From an uncultured Eubacterium sp. (lineage in GTDB: Bacteria > Bacillota > Clostridia > Lachnospirales > Lachnospiraceae): 64,000 nucleotides of DNA. The stretch is from NCBI GenBank assembly GCA_934338065.1, contig CAKRGX010000001.1, positions 1-64,000 on the forward strand, given 5' to 3'. Below the pieces are notes generated by a model. It was not told the origin of the DNA and did not search any database. It saw only the letters and a program-made list of their open reading frames with translations. A program made the position numbers and the translations under genes. Each line of letters opens with the position of its first letter. The first letter of the stretch is position 1. Shown here one piece after another: positions 19,134-29,772 of the stretch.

Positions 19134-20303
19134 ATGAGTCAAAAAGATTTAGCACAAACCATCCCTTATGGAGATCTTGGTATCATTCCATTGGAAAGCA
19201 GTAAACTGATTGGAAAAAAGGTCGACGACTATATTGTTGGCTGGCGCACGGAAGCTGCTGTTGATTCATCAATCCACTTTAACAATTACAAGAGAGACTC
19301 TTATATCATCGACGCTGTTTGCCCACGTTTCGGTTCCGGTGAAGCAAAAGGTATCCTAAACGAATCCGTACGCGGCAAAGACATTTATCTACTCGTTGAT
19401 GTTTGTAACCATAGCTTATCCTATACCGTTTGCGGTCAGGTAAACCATATGTCACCGGATGATCATTTCCAGGATTTAAAACGTATGATCGCAGCTATCA
19501 GCGGTAAAGCAAGACGTATCACGGTTATTATGCCGTTTTTATATGAAAGCAGACAGCATAAACGCAGTTCAAGAGAATCACTTGACTGTGCACTGGCTCT
19601 TCAGGAATTAACCAGTATGGGTGTTGAAAACATTATTACTTTTGACGCACATGACCCGCGTGTACAAAATGCGATTCCTCTTGTAAGTTTTGAAACAGTA
19701 CAGCCAACATACCAGTTTATTAAAGCATTGTTAAAAAATGTTCCGGATATTAAGATGAATACAAAAAATATGATGATCATAAGTCCGGATGAAGGTGCTA
19801 TGGGACGTGCAATCTACTTTGGTAACGTAGCCGGAGTCGATGTCGGTACTTTCTATAAGAGACGCGATTATACAAAAATTGTAGAAGGGCGCAATCCTAT
19901 CATTGCCCATGAGTTTCTTGGTGATGACGTTGCCGGCAAAGATGTCGTTATCATTGATGATATGATCTCTTCGGGTGAAAGTATGATCGATGTGGCAACA
20001 GAACTGAAACGCCGCAACGCCGGCCGTATCTTTGTTGCTTCTACCTTCGGCTTGTTTACCAACGGTCTGGATAAATTTGATGAAGCATATAAAAATGGAC
20101 TCATATACCGTGTTATGACTACTAACCTGGTATACCAGCCGGAAGAATTATTGCAAAAAGAATATTATATTAATGTAGATATGAGCAAATACATTGCTCT
20201 TCTGATTGACACATTAAATCATGATGCTTCTATTTCAGAATATCTCAATCCAACAGAGCGAATTGAGAATATTCTGAAAAAGTATCATCAGGAGACGCGT
20301 TAG
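19134..20303 (+). CDS. prs: Ribose-phosphate pyrophosphokinase, long divergent form
   Basis: A 389-residue PRPP synthetase-like enzyme (ribose-5-phosphate + ATP to PRPP + AMP). The PRPP loop VVIIDDMISSGESM, the flexible-loop FYKRRDY and the SRQHKRSSRESL counterpart of the ATP-binding segment are present. It is about 70 residues longer than the usual 310-320, with an extra N-terminal stretch (PYGDLGIIPLESSKLIGKK). Ribosome site GGAGGA is good. Divergence leaves some doubt, but no other phosphoribosyltransferase family fits better. Confidence 0.85.
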   Translation: MSQKDLAQTIPYGDLGIIPLESSKLIGKKVDDYIVGWRTEAAVDSSIHFNNYKRDSYIIDAVCPRFGSGEAKGILNESVRGKDIYLLVDVCNHSLSYTVCGQVNHMSPDDHFQDLKRMIAAISGKARRITVIMPFLYESRQHKRSSRESLDCALALQELTSMGVENIITFDAHDPRVQNAIPLVSFETVQPTYQFIKALLKNVPDIKMNTKNMMIISPDEGAMGRAIYFGNVAGVDVGTFYKRRDYTKIVEGRNPIIAHEFLGDDVAGKDVVIIDDMISSGESMIDVATELKRRNAGRIFVASTFGLFTNGLDKFDEAYKNGLIYRVMTTNLVYQPEELLQKEYYINVDMSKYIALLIDTLNHDASISEYLNPTERIENILKKYHQETR

Positions 20304-20315
20304 CTGACAGCTAAC
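20299..20315. other. Hairpin at the end of prs
   Basis: GTTAGCT (20299-20305), loop GAC, AGCTAAC (20309-20315) make a perfect 7-bp stem including the prs stop codon, between convergent genes. No T-run follows; it may be a weak terminator or stabilise the 3' end. Confidence 0.4.
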
Positions 20316-20318
20316 CGT

Positions 20319-22577
20319 CTACTGTTCTGCAGCCGATGGATCGGTATCATCACCACTGTCTCCGTTTGGATCAGCGGCCGGCTCCTGCACATCAGGAGCT
20401 GACGTTGTCGGTGGCTCTGTTACAACCGGCGCTTCTGTCGGTGTCTGAGGTTTATCTTCTTCTGATTTTTTGTTATCATCTGGATCTTCATCCACTTTAT
20501 CTTTATCATCCGGATCCACATCAACACTTCCACCACTTCCTGTATTGGTATCTTTTTTATCACTGGAAGAGCTGGAATAATGGGAATATTGACTGGTGGC
20601 ACCATCCAACGTAAATTGCTTTATCTCAAGTTTCTCATGAAGTACACTCATAAAATCGTGCCAGATTCTTCCCGGATAGGTTGAGCCGTACAGATCAGCT
20701 ACCGTCTTTGGCGAATCATATCCGACCCAGACAGCCGTTGTATAATATGGCGTATAACCGCAGAACCATCCGTCTTTTTTATCATTCGTTGTTCCGGTCT
20801 TACCGGCACTAGGCTGACCATTATTCAGTCCCAGTCCTCTCGCCGTACCACGAGTGACAACGCCTGTCAGGATATCCGTCATCGAACGGGCGGCATCTTT
20901 TTTATATATAGATTTTGTCTCTACTTTATCGGAAACAATCTCATTTTCCTCAATGTCCAATATTTTCACAATGCAGGTCGGCTCACGATATTTTCCATCG
21001 TTTTCCAATGCCGCATAGGCAGATGCCATCTCCAGCGTAGAGGTACCATACGTAAGTCCGCCCAACGATGCGGAAAGGTAATAATCTGATTTTACTATTT
21101 TGGAGAAATTCATATCCAGCAGGTACTGAAGTCCTACCTCTGGTTTTAATGTTTTAAACAACTGCCATGCAACGGTATTTTTCGATTTTTCAACCGCATA
21201 TCTCAGAGAAATATAACCGGAATATGATCCATCTGAATTAGATGGGCCACCATTAAACTTATAATCATGCACCGTAGTACTTGCTGTTGATCCACGTTCC
21301 AAAGTAGGTGTATAAACAATCAATGGTTTTATAGAACTACCCGGCTGACGGAATGACTGAAAAGCACGGTTAAGAGAATATCCTTCTGCTTCCTGGCTGC
21401 GTCCGCCAACAATTGCCACCACATAGCCGGTCTTATTATCAATGCATACTGCAGACCCCTGCATTTTATAAGTGCCGTTGGTCTCTTTTTCCTTAAATCC
21501 GGACAAATTGGAATTCACTGCCTTCTGTAGTTCCTTCTGTTTTTTCAGGTCGATTGACGTATATATCTTATATCCATTATTCTTTAACATCTGCTGGGCA
21601 ATTGAATATTCTTCTTCATACTCAGCTTCGTATTCTTTTCTCTCATCTTTTGAGTCAAATTGATTGCGGAATTCAAAGCCATTTACCTTCATTAATTCAC
21701 GTGTTGCACAATAGGAGACAAATGTCTGGATATAGTCCCTCTTCTTGACTTCCTGCATATTTAATTTAATCTCTTCATTGTATGCTTCATCATACTGAAC
21801 CTGGGTAATCACTTTGTCTGCAAGCATCTGATCCAAAATACGGTTCTTTCTTTTTTCCGTATTGTCAAAATTCTTGATCGGATCGTACAAAGTTGGATTA
21901 TTCGGGATTGCACACAGGAATACAACCTGTCCAAGTGACAGCTCGGTACAGCTTTTATTAAAATACCCTCTCGACGCAGCCTCAATACCGTAATATCCAT
22001 TCATATAATAGATGGAATTAAGATAAAACTCCAAAATCTGCTGCTTGGTATATTTGTCGTCTAATTCTCTGGCAATAAAGATTTCCTTTATCTTTCTTTC
22101 ATATGTTTTTTTAGGCGACAAGAATACAGCTCGTGCTAACTGCTGCGTAATGGTTGACGCCCCCTGCGTTTTTTTACCATTATTCTTGATCAACGCCCAA
22201 AAAGCACGGACAATTCCTTTAAAGTCAACACCATTATGAGAGTAAAAATTCTTATCCTCTGTCACAATAACCGCATCTTTAGCCGCCTGTGGCAGCTTGT
22301 CAAAAGTCACATAATAAGAATCTTTTTCTCCTTTTAACTTCGCAATTTCGTTTCCCTTATTATTATAAACAATTGATGTTTCGGAAGCACGAAACGTTTC
22401 TGTCGAAGAGTTTTTTACCAGATTCCTGGCATCATCCTGCATAGCAAAAATTTCTTTTCCATATTTAAAATAAAAAACAATTCCGCCAATAAGAATTATC
22501 AATAAAAATACAAGCAAAGCAATCTTCATGCCAAGCCAAAATTTAGGATGTTTTCTTTGTTTCTTTTTTCTAGCCAT
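20319..22577 (-). CDS. Class A penicillin-binding protein (GT51 glycosyltransferase + transpeptidase)
   Basis: A 752-residue bifunctional peptidoglycan synthase. It has a basic N-terminus, one membrane anchor (about 14-38), then a GT51 domain with TEDKNFYSHNGVD, GASTITQQLAR and KIKEIFIARELD. The transpeptidase has active serine in GSSIKP, SKN as SxN and KTGTT as KTG. The C-terminal 80 residues are an Asp/Pro/Thr-rich low-complexity tail outside the membrane. I start at ATG 22577, which has GGAGG 5 bases ahead; the frame opens 27 bases earlier without a site. PBP1A-like. Confidence 0.94.
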   Translation of the reverse strand: MARKKKQRKHPKFWLGMKIALLVFLLIILIGGIVFYFKYGKEIFAMQDDARNLVKNSSTETFRASETSIVYNNKGNEIAKLKGEKDSYYVTFDKLPQAAKDAVIVTEDKNFYSHNGVDFKGIVRAFWALIKNNGKKTQGASTITQQLARAVFLSPKKTYERKIKEIFIARELDDKYTKQQILEFYLNSIYYMNGYYGIEAASRGYFNKSCTELSLGQVVFLCAIPNNPTLYDPIKNFDNTEKRKNRILDQMLADKVITQVQYDEAYNEEIKLNMQEVKKRDYIQTFVSYCATRELMKVNGFEFRNQFDSKDERKEYEAEYEEEYSIAQQMLKNNGYKIYTSIDLKKQKELQKAVNSNLSGFKEKETNGTYKMQGSAVCIDNKTGYVVAIVGGRSQEAEGYSLNRAFQSFRQPGSSIKPLIVYTPTLERGSTASTTVHDYKFNGGPSNSDGSYSGYISLRYAVEKSKNTVAWQLFKTLKPEVGLQYLLDMNFSKIVKSDYYLSASLGGLTYGTSTLEMASAYAALENDGKYREPTCIVKILDIEENEIVSDKVETKSIYKKDAARSMTDILTGVVTRGTARGLGLNNGQPSAGKTGTTNDKKDGWFCGYTPYYTTAVWVGYDSPKTVADLYGSTYPGRIWHDFMSVLHEKLEIKQFTLDGATSQYSHYSSSSSDKKDTNTGSGGSVDVDPDDKDKVDEDPDDNKKSEEDKPQTPTEAPVVTEPPTTSAPDVQEPAADPNGDSGDDTDPSAAEQ

Positions 22578-22631
22578 AACAACCTCCATTTTCATATACG
22601 CCATTCAGATTATTCTTCATAATATCACATC

Positions 22632-23819
22632 TTACGATATCTTGCAAAGAATTTCTTCATGAATACTCCTCGCCCGATGCTCCCAGGTATGGGCAGAAGA
22701 AGCTGTATCAAACGCCTGCTGCTGCATCTCTTCCCACTTATCCCGGTCAGATAATACACTTCTGATCTGTTCCGGCAGAGTCTCCAGCTCATCCAATTCA
22801 TAGAATATCACATCACGCCCGTTTTCTAATATTTCCTTCATATAACGGCTCCAGTCAGTAAAACAAACCGCACCATTGAGCATCGAGTTAAATACTCTGT
22901 CATGTGCACCATCTTTAAACCACGGCATCACATTAAGAGAAACCTTAGCTCTGCTGATCTGCTGCAGGCATCCCAACGATTCAAGCACGTTACCTTTTAC
23001 AACATTTTCCGGGTGCCGGCACACAAGCCGGTCCCATCCTGCGCCAAAACAATGCACCTTTAGTCCTTCATCTGCCAGCGTTTTTACTACTTCTCCTCTG
23101 ACATAGTGGCGTACATAAAGATCGATCATAATCATATTCGGCATTGTTTCCTTCAATCCTTCTTCACGGATATCCTCAACCTCATTGAGCAGATGCTTAA
23201 TTATCCCTTCATCCATTCCCATATGAGGATGCGCGATCAGATCATCAATAATATTATGATAAAATTCGCTATACTCCTCATTCAGCCGGTCAATCACCGG
23301 ATCAAAATCAGACGGAGGTGTATAATTACCTGTAAATACAATATCATACGGTCTTTCATCCCAGGTGGGAAGTGTCTCTTTTTTCCATAACGTGGTTCCT
23401 GCTAATGGCAGAAACGGTCCGCGCTTCAGTTCAGGGAAGAAACGTTTTAAATATGCTTCATGCTGCCGGTCAATAGAAATCTGCATATAGTCTTTTGGCA
23501 GATAAGGCAAGAACTTATGATAGTAAAACGGGTGATCTACTACAATATTGATCAACGGAATATTTCTCGCTTCAAAAAAGTTTATCCCCTTACTATCTAT
23601 AAGGTAATCTTCCCCACTGCAGCCGTCAAAATTAAAACTAACAGCAGCGGTCACGCCCGGTTCAGCAAACCACAAAAGCTTCGAAAGACTGTCATACTCT
23701 GCACATTGGTCAAAATAAAACACTTCATAGCCAAGCCTTTGAAAGGTTTTGCCAAGTTGTTCACTAAAATACCAAAGAGTCTCAATTCCTCTGGTAAACA
23801 ATACAAGTTTTCGTATCAA
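22632..23819 (-). CDS. CgeB/DUF3880-like glycosyltransferase
   Basis: A 395-residue soluble protein. The N-terminal half resembles DUF3880 (LVVDHPF-like IVVDHPFYYHKFLPYLP near 92-110, YDIVFTGNY near 160). The C-terminal half resembles the glycosyl transferase group 1-like domain (FGAGWDRL, SRAKVSLNVMPWFKDGAHDR, FNSMLNGAVCFTD). The likely role is modification of spore, flagellar or surface material; the acceptor is unknown. Start is TTG 23819 with an upstream GAGGG. The gap after the hydrogenase is 23 bases, so cotranscription is likely. Confidence 0.75.
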   Translation of the reverse strand: MIRKLVLFTRGIETLWYFSEQLGKTFQRLGYEVFYFDQCAEYDSLSKLLWFAEPGVTAAVSFNFDGCSGEDYLIDSKGINFFEARNIPLINIVVDHPFYYHKFLPYLPKDYMQISIDRQHEAYLKRFFPELKRGPFLPLAGTTLWKKETLPTWDERPYDIVFTGNYTPPSDFDPVIDRLNEEYSEFYHNIIDDLIAHPHMGMDEGIIKHLLNEVEDIREEGLKETMPNMIMIDLYVRHYVRGEVVKTLADEGLKVHCFGAGWDRLVCRHPENVVKGNVLESLGCLQQISRAKVSLNVMPWFKDGAHDRVFNSMLNGAVCFTDWSRYMKEILENGRDVIFYELDELETLPEQIRSVLSDRDKWEEMQQQAFDTASSAHTWEHRARSIHEEILCKIS

Positions 23820-23842
23820 AGCACCGCCCTCTCTCTGTACAA

Positions 23843-25348
23843 CTATGGTAGTTCAATCTTTGAATATTCTTTCGGCGGAAGTGCGGTTGTGGAATCATTC
23901 ACAAATTTACGAACTGCCTGCGCCGCTTTTGGAATGGCTATATTGGTCCCAACTCCTGCCACACATCCACCCGGGCATCCCATTCCTTCAATCAGGCATC
24001 CATCTTTCTTTCCTGCCTTTGCCAGCAGGAGTACTTTCTGACATTCAGCCAGACCTTCTGCATGTTCAATAAACACCTCTGTTCCCGGATAGTATTCATC
24101 AATACATTTTTCAATAGCATTTGCCACTCCACCAGCTACCGCATAACCCCGTCCGGCACCTGTCGCATCGTGGATAGGTTCTTCTGCCTCGTAATTTTCC
24201 ATATCAATACCCTTTGCCGCAAAAATAGCATCCAGTTCTTCAAATGTTATAACAAAATCCACGTCGCTTCTTACATTTCTTCTGGATGCCTCCAGCTTCT
24301 TGGCAGCACACGGACCAACAAACACAATTTTTGCCTCCGGATGTCGTTTTTTGATCGTACGAGCTGTTGCGACCATCGGCGTCAAGGCACTAGAAACAGT
24401 CTCTACCATATCCGGCAGCGTTCTCTTTGCCAACATAGACCAGGATGGGCAACATGAAGTAAGCAGAAACGGAAGCTTTCCTGTTTTGACATCATGTACA
24501 TAGTGTCTGGCCTCTGTAATCGCACCAATATCTGCGCCCAGCGCCACTTCATACACTTCCGAGAAGCCAAGTTCCTTTAATGCTGCCGTTATTTTCCATA
24601 AATGAACATCATCACCAAACTGTCCGACTACTGCCGGTGCCAGTTCTACAATAACAGGTCCCTGCTTCAACGCCTGTATCAACTGAAATATCTGTGATTT
24701 ATCTGCAATTGCACCAAACGGACAACTCGCCATGCATTGTCCGCATTTTACACATTTCTCATCATCAATTTTCGCTCTTCCCTGCTCATCACTTGTGATT
24801 GCTTTTGCGCCACAAGCTGCGGCACAAGGGCGAATTTTCTTGGCAATTGCTCCATAAGGACAGATAGCATTACATTTTCCGCACTTAATGCATTTATCTT
24901 TATCAATATGCGATTTGCCATTTACTATGTGAATTGCCTCACGTGGACATACTTCCACACATGGATGCGCCACACACCCGCGGCATTGATCACTCACTTC
25001 ATAAACATTATCGGCACACTTATCACATGCCGATGGAATCACCTGCATAAGTGGCGGCTCATAGTATTTTTCTGCTACATTACTAGCATCCATACCACTT
25101 GTAATATGAACTGGCGCATCGTCTGGACGTAGTGAAAGTCCCATAGCGAGACGCACTCTCTCTGAACAGACAGCACGTTCACGATAGATACTCTCCCGGT
25201 ACAGCGGCGTATCTCCCGGCGTGACTTTATACGGGATTGCTTCAATATCATCATTGATATTGTCCGAGTCAAATGCTACCTTGGCAACTTCCATAAACAC
25301 CTTTTTTCGTATCGTCCGCAATGGTGTCTGTATTCCACGCATCCCCAT
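23843..25348 (-). CDS. [FeFe] hydrogenase, putative group B monomeric type
   Basis: A 501-residue iron-sulfur enzyme that would couple ferredoxin and hydrogen. The N-terminal half is unusually cysteine-rich: clusters at 108-134, CIKCGKCNAICP (153-163), CAAAC (175-179) and CVKCGQCMASCP (199-210). The H-cluster motifs are TSCCPSW (297-303), GPCAAKK (345-351) and EGMGCPGGC with C458 and C462. The GPC instead of MPC in L2 and compact size point to the clostridial group B rather than bifurcating HydA. No hydE/F/G maturases are in view. Activity and physiological direction are inferred. Confidence 0.85.
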   Translation of the reverse strand: MGMRGIQTPLRTIRKKVFMEVAKVAFDSDNINDDIEAIPYKVTPGDTPLYRESIYRERAVCSERVRLAMGLSLRPDDAPVHITSGMDASNVAEKYYEPPLMQVIPSACDKCADNVYEVSDQCRGCVAHPCVEVCPREAIHIVNGKSHIDKDKCIKCGKCNAICPYGAIAKKIRPCAAACGAKAITSDEQGRAKIDDEKCVKCGQCMASCPFGAIADKSQIFQLIQALKQGPVIVELAPAVVGQFGDDVHLWKITAALKELGFSEVYEVALGADIGAITEARHYVHDVKTGKLPFLLTSCCPSWSMLAKRTLPDMVETVSSALTPMVATARTIKKRHPEAKIVFVGPCAAKKLEASRRNVRSDVDFVITFEELDAIFAAKGIDMENYEAEEPIHDATGAGRGYAVAGGVANAIEKCIDEYYPGTEVFIEHAEGLAECQKVLLLAKAGKKDGCLIEGMGCPGGCVAGVGTNIAIPKAAQAVRKFVNDSTTALPPKEYSKIELP

Positions 25349-25379
25349 TCAGCATACCTCCTTATACAGTCCTGCAAAA

Positions 25380-26894
25380 CTAGTCGTCTTCCTCCGGAAG
25401 TGCCAGTTTCTGCTCTACCATAACTTTTTCATCCAGACAGACAAAAATGTCATCTACCGTTTCTTTCTTCATCTTAGGAGTCAATACACTCACTACCGGC
25501 ACAACAATCATTCCGGCAATCATAGCAGCCGCCCCTGCATTGATCGGCGAACCCAGACAATTCAAAAACATATTAGAAACCGTTATTCCAACACCACAGA
25601 TAAAGCTTGCCCATACAGCAGCTTTTGTAACACCTTTCCAATATAATCCATACAAAAACGGAGCAAGAAAGGCACCTGCCAATGCCCCCCAGGAAATCCC
25701 CATCAACTGAGCAATAAATGTTGGCGGATCCAGCGCAATAACGACTGAAATGATAATAAAGAAAGCTAACAGAGCTCTCATCCAGATCAACTGCTTTTTC
25801 TCATCCATATTTTTTACAAACAGTGGTTTGATAAAATCTAATGTCAACGTTGAACTCGAGGTCAGAACAAGACTTGAAAGCGTTGACATAGAAGCTGACA
25901 AAACAAGCACAATAACGATTCCGATCAAGATATCCGGTAATGCCATCAACATCGTAGGAATGATCGTATCATAAGGCACTTTACCATCTGCCCCGGCAGT
26001 AATTCCGGTCAACTGACCAAATCCACCCAAAAAGTAACAGCCGCCTGAAATCACAACAGCAAACAAAGTAGAAATAATGGTTCCTGTTTTTACTGCTTTT
26101 TCATCCTTAATAGCATAGAATTTCTGCACCATCTGAGGCAGCCCCCATGTTCCCAGAGACGTCAGGATAACGACACTCAGCAGTCCCATAGGATCCGGAC
26201 CGAAAAACGAAGCATACGCCCCAGGCATGACATCACTTGGAATCTCTGCAAGCTCTTTCACTGCTGCCAAAAAACCGCCATGCCCACTCAGCACGGCTGC
26301 AATTACGGCAACAATGCCAAATAACATAATGATTCCCTGTATAAAATCGTTCCATGCTGTCGCCATGTACCCGCCTATAATAACATAAATACCGGTAAGC
26401 ACTGCCATCACAACGACACACACTTTGAAGTCAATTCCAAAGACTTCTTCAAATAAATTTGATAAACCACTATACACAGAAGCCGTATATGGTATCAAAA
26501 ATATAAAAGCAATTGCTGACGCTGCCACACTCATTGTTTTACTTTCATATCGTTTTCCAAAAAAATCAGGCATTGTCACTGAATGTAGATGCTTTGTCAT
26601 AATTCGTGTACGCCTTCCCAAAACAACCCACGCTAAAAGTGATCCGATCACAGCATTACCAATGCCAATCCATGTTGATGCCAGACCGAACCGATATCCA
26701 AACTGTCCTGCATATCCAATAAACACAACCGCAGAAAAATAAGAAGTTCCATAAGCAAACGCTGTCAGCCACGGTCCAACCGAACGTCCTCCCAGCACAA
26801 ATCCATTAACATCTGTTGCATTTTTTCGTGAATAAACTCCAATTCCAATCATAACAGCAAAGAATACAATCAGAAGCACTACTTTAATTACCAT
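25380..26894 (-). CDS. Sodium:solute symporter (SSS family)
   Basis: A 504-residue membrane protein with about 13 hydrophobic segments. It has the SSS features GRSVGPWLTAFAYGTSYFSA near the N-terminus, the GGYMATAWNDFIQG block and SASMSTLSSLVLTSSS, where serine/threonine contacts sodium. It resembles proline/pantothenate-type carriers, but substrate is not assignable. ATG 26894 is chosen because GGAGG is 5 bases before it; the longer frame opens within the upstream terminator hairpin. It is 31 bases before the hydrogenase gene and probably heads that operon. Confidence 0.88.
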   Translation of the reverse strand: MVIKVVLLIVFFAVMIGIGVYSRKNATDVNGFVLGGRSVGPWLTAFAYGTSYFSAVVFIGYAGQFGYRFGLASTWIGIGNAVIGSLLAWVVLGRRTRIMTKHLHSVTMPDFFGKRYESKTMSVAASAIAFIFLIPYTASVYSGLSNLFEEVFGIDFKVCVVVMAVLTGIYVIIGGYMATAWNDFIQGIIMLFGIVAVIAAVLSGHGGFLAAVKELAEIPSDVMPGAYASFFGPDPMGLLSVVILTSLGTWGLPQMVQKFYAIKDEKAVKTGTIISTLFAVVISGGCYFLGGFGQLTGITAGADGKVPYDTIIPTMLMALPDILIGIVIVLVLSASMSTLSSLVLTSSSTLTLDFIKPLFVKNMDEKKQLIWMRALLAFFIIISVVIALDPPTFIAQLMGISWGALAGAFLAPFLYGLYWKGVTKAAVWASFICGVGITVSNMFLNCLGSPINAGAAAMIAGMIVVPVVSVLTPKMKKETVDDIFVCLDEKVMVEQKLALPEEDD

Positions 26895-26919
26895 TTTATC
26901 CTCCATTCTAGACGTTTTC

Positions 26920-26963
26920 ATAAAGAAACCGTGTGTAACACCATTTAGTGCATACACACGGTT
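26920..26963 (-). terminator. Intrinsic terminator of the ATP synthase operon
   Basis: ACCGTGTGTA (26928-26937) pairs perfectly with TACACACGGT (26953-26962), and inner CAC/GTG extends the stem. On the minus strand the stem is followed by TTTCTTT. It lies about 70 bases after atpC and before the symporter ribosome site. Confidence 0.85.
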
Positions 26964-27033
26964 ATATTGTACCATATCTGAATATTTACTGTAAAGAATT
27001 TCCTATCAAGCTTCAAATTCCCACCTACAGTTA

Positions 27034-27444
27034 TTATTTTTTAGCTACCTCTAATCGGATCAGTGACTTTCTCAACGCAAGCTCTGCCCGTGACATATTA
27101 ATATTTTGATCGGTACTTTTTAAGCGCCGTTCCGCTCTTGCCTTTGCCTCGTTGGCGCGATTAATATCAATTTCCTCGGGCCATTCACAGGATTGTGCCA
27201 GTATAGTAACCTTGTCCTGCGTAATCTCCATAAATCCTTCAAGGACAGCAGCTTCTCTAAACTCACCACCTGCCTCAGTAATTGTCATAATTCCCGGTGC
27301 AAGGATCGTTGTTAAAGGAATATGATCCGCATATATACCGATCTCTCCCTCTGTTGTAGTCAATTCCACCATTTCTACGTCGTTTTCATAAAATACGCGT
27401 TCCGGTGAAATGACCTCCAGATGAAATTTCTTGCGGTCTGCCAT
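27034..27444 (-). CDS. atpC: F1 ATP synthase epsilon subunit
   Basis: A 136-residue central-stalk subunit with the N-terminal beta-sandwich (FHLEVISPERVFYENDVEMV, GEIGIYADHIPLTTIL) and a C-terminal helical hairpin rich in Arg/Ala (RANEAKARAERRL). It couples rotation and can inhibit hydrolysis. Last gene of the atp operon, 17 bases after atpD. Confidence 0.95.
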   Translation of the reverse strand: MADRKKFHLEVISPERVFYENDVEMVELTTTEGEIGIYADHIPLTTILAPGIMTITEAGGEFREAAVLEGFMEITQDKVTILAQSCEWPEEIDINRANEAKARAERRLKSTDQNINMSRAELALRKSLIRLEVAKK

Positions 27445-27461
27445 GTTATATCACGCCCTTT

Positions 27462-28871
<1,410 letters not shown>

Positions 28872-28882
28872 CTACCTCCATT

Positions 28883-29758
28883 CTAGCTGATCGCAGATGC
28901 GCCAGCCACAATCTCTGTCAATTCCTGGGTAATCGCCGCCTGACGCGCACGATTATACTGCAAACCCAGGGTATCAATCATCTCCTCCGCATTACTTGTC
29001 GCCGAATCCATTGCCTGCATACGAGCACCATTTTCACTGGCTACAGACTCTGTCAATGCACCAAAGATCAAACTATTCATATACAAAGGAATAATATATT
29101 CCAGAGTGTCTTCCTCCTCTGGCTCATAATTCATGATTGCAGCTGGTCCCTGTTTTTCTTCCATCTGCGTCTGTGTATCTTCCTGACTAAAAGGAAGAAT
29201 CTTAATTAATGTAGGGATCTGTGTTACTGTATTTTTAAATATGGTATATGCTAAATATACCTCGTCAATCTCACCATTTTCCAAAGCACCTATCACTGTT
29301 TTCCCAATAGAAACAGCATCACCAAACAGTGGATGATTCATCACCTCGGAATAGTCTCCACGACAATCATACCCTTGACGCTGCAGACTTTCCATGCCTT
29401 TTCTTCCAACTGGATAAATAACCGTATTGTTTTTATCAAAGTCCCCATGCGTAACAAGTTTTACAACATTGGAATTATAGCCACCCGCCAGACCACGATT
29501 TGAAGTAATCACAATGATTCCCTTTCTAACCTGTCCATCCGTTGTTTCCCTGTTTCCAAAAGAAAGGCCAGCGGACCCGGACCTGGCTAACATTCCGGAT
29601 ACTGTCTCGTACATTTTGTCAAAGTATGGTTTTGTCTCCTCGGCGCGTCCCTTTGCTTTCTGTAACTTCACCGTAGAAACAAGCTTCATCGCTTTTGTGA
29701 TCTGAGAAGTGCTTTGTATACTGGCTTTCCGCCTTTTAATATCTCTCATTGAGGCCAT
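28883..29758 (-). CDS. atpG: F1 ATP synthase gamma subunit
   Basis: A 291-residue rotor shaft. The N-terminal coiled-coil helix MRDIKRRKASIQSTSQITKAM and the C-terminal helix ending RQAAITQELTEIVAGASAI are the paired helices that run through the F1 core. Standard length and operon position between atpA and atpD. Confidence 0.96.
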   Translation of the reverse strand: MASMRDIKRRKASIQSTSQITKAMKLVSTVKLQKAKGRAEETKPYFDKMYETVSGMLARSGSAGLSFGNRETTDGQVRKGIIVITSNRGLAGGYNSNVVKLVTHGDFDKNNTVIYPVGRKGMESLQRQGYDCRGDYSEVMNHPLFGDAVSIGKTVIGALENGEIDEVYLAYTIFKNTVTQIPTLIKILPFSQEDTQTQMEEKQGPAAIMNYEPEEEDTLEYIIPLYMNSLIFGALTESVASENGARMQAMDSATSNAEEMIDTLGLQYNRARQAAITQELTEIVAGASAIS

Positions 29759-29772
29759 ATCATCACACCTCT

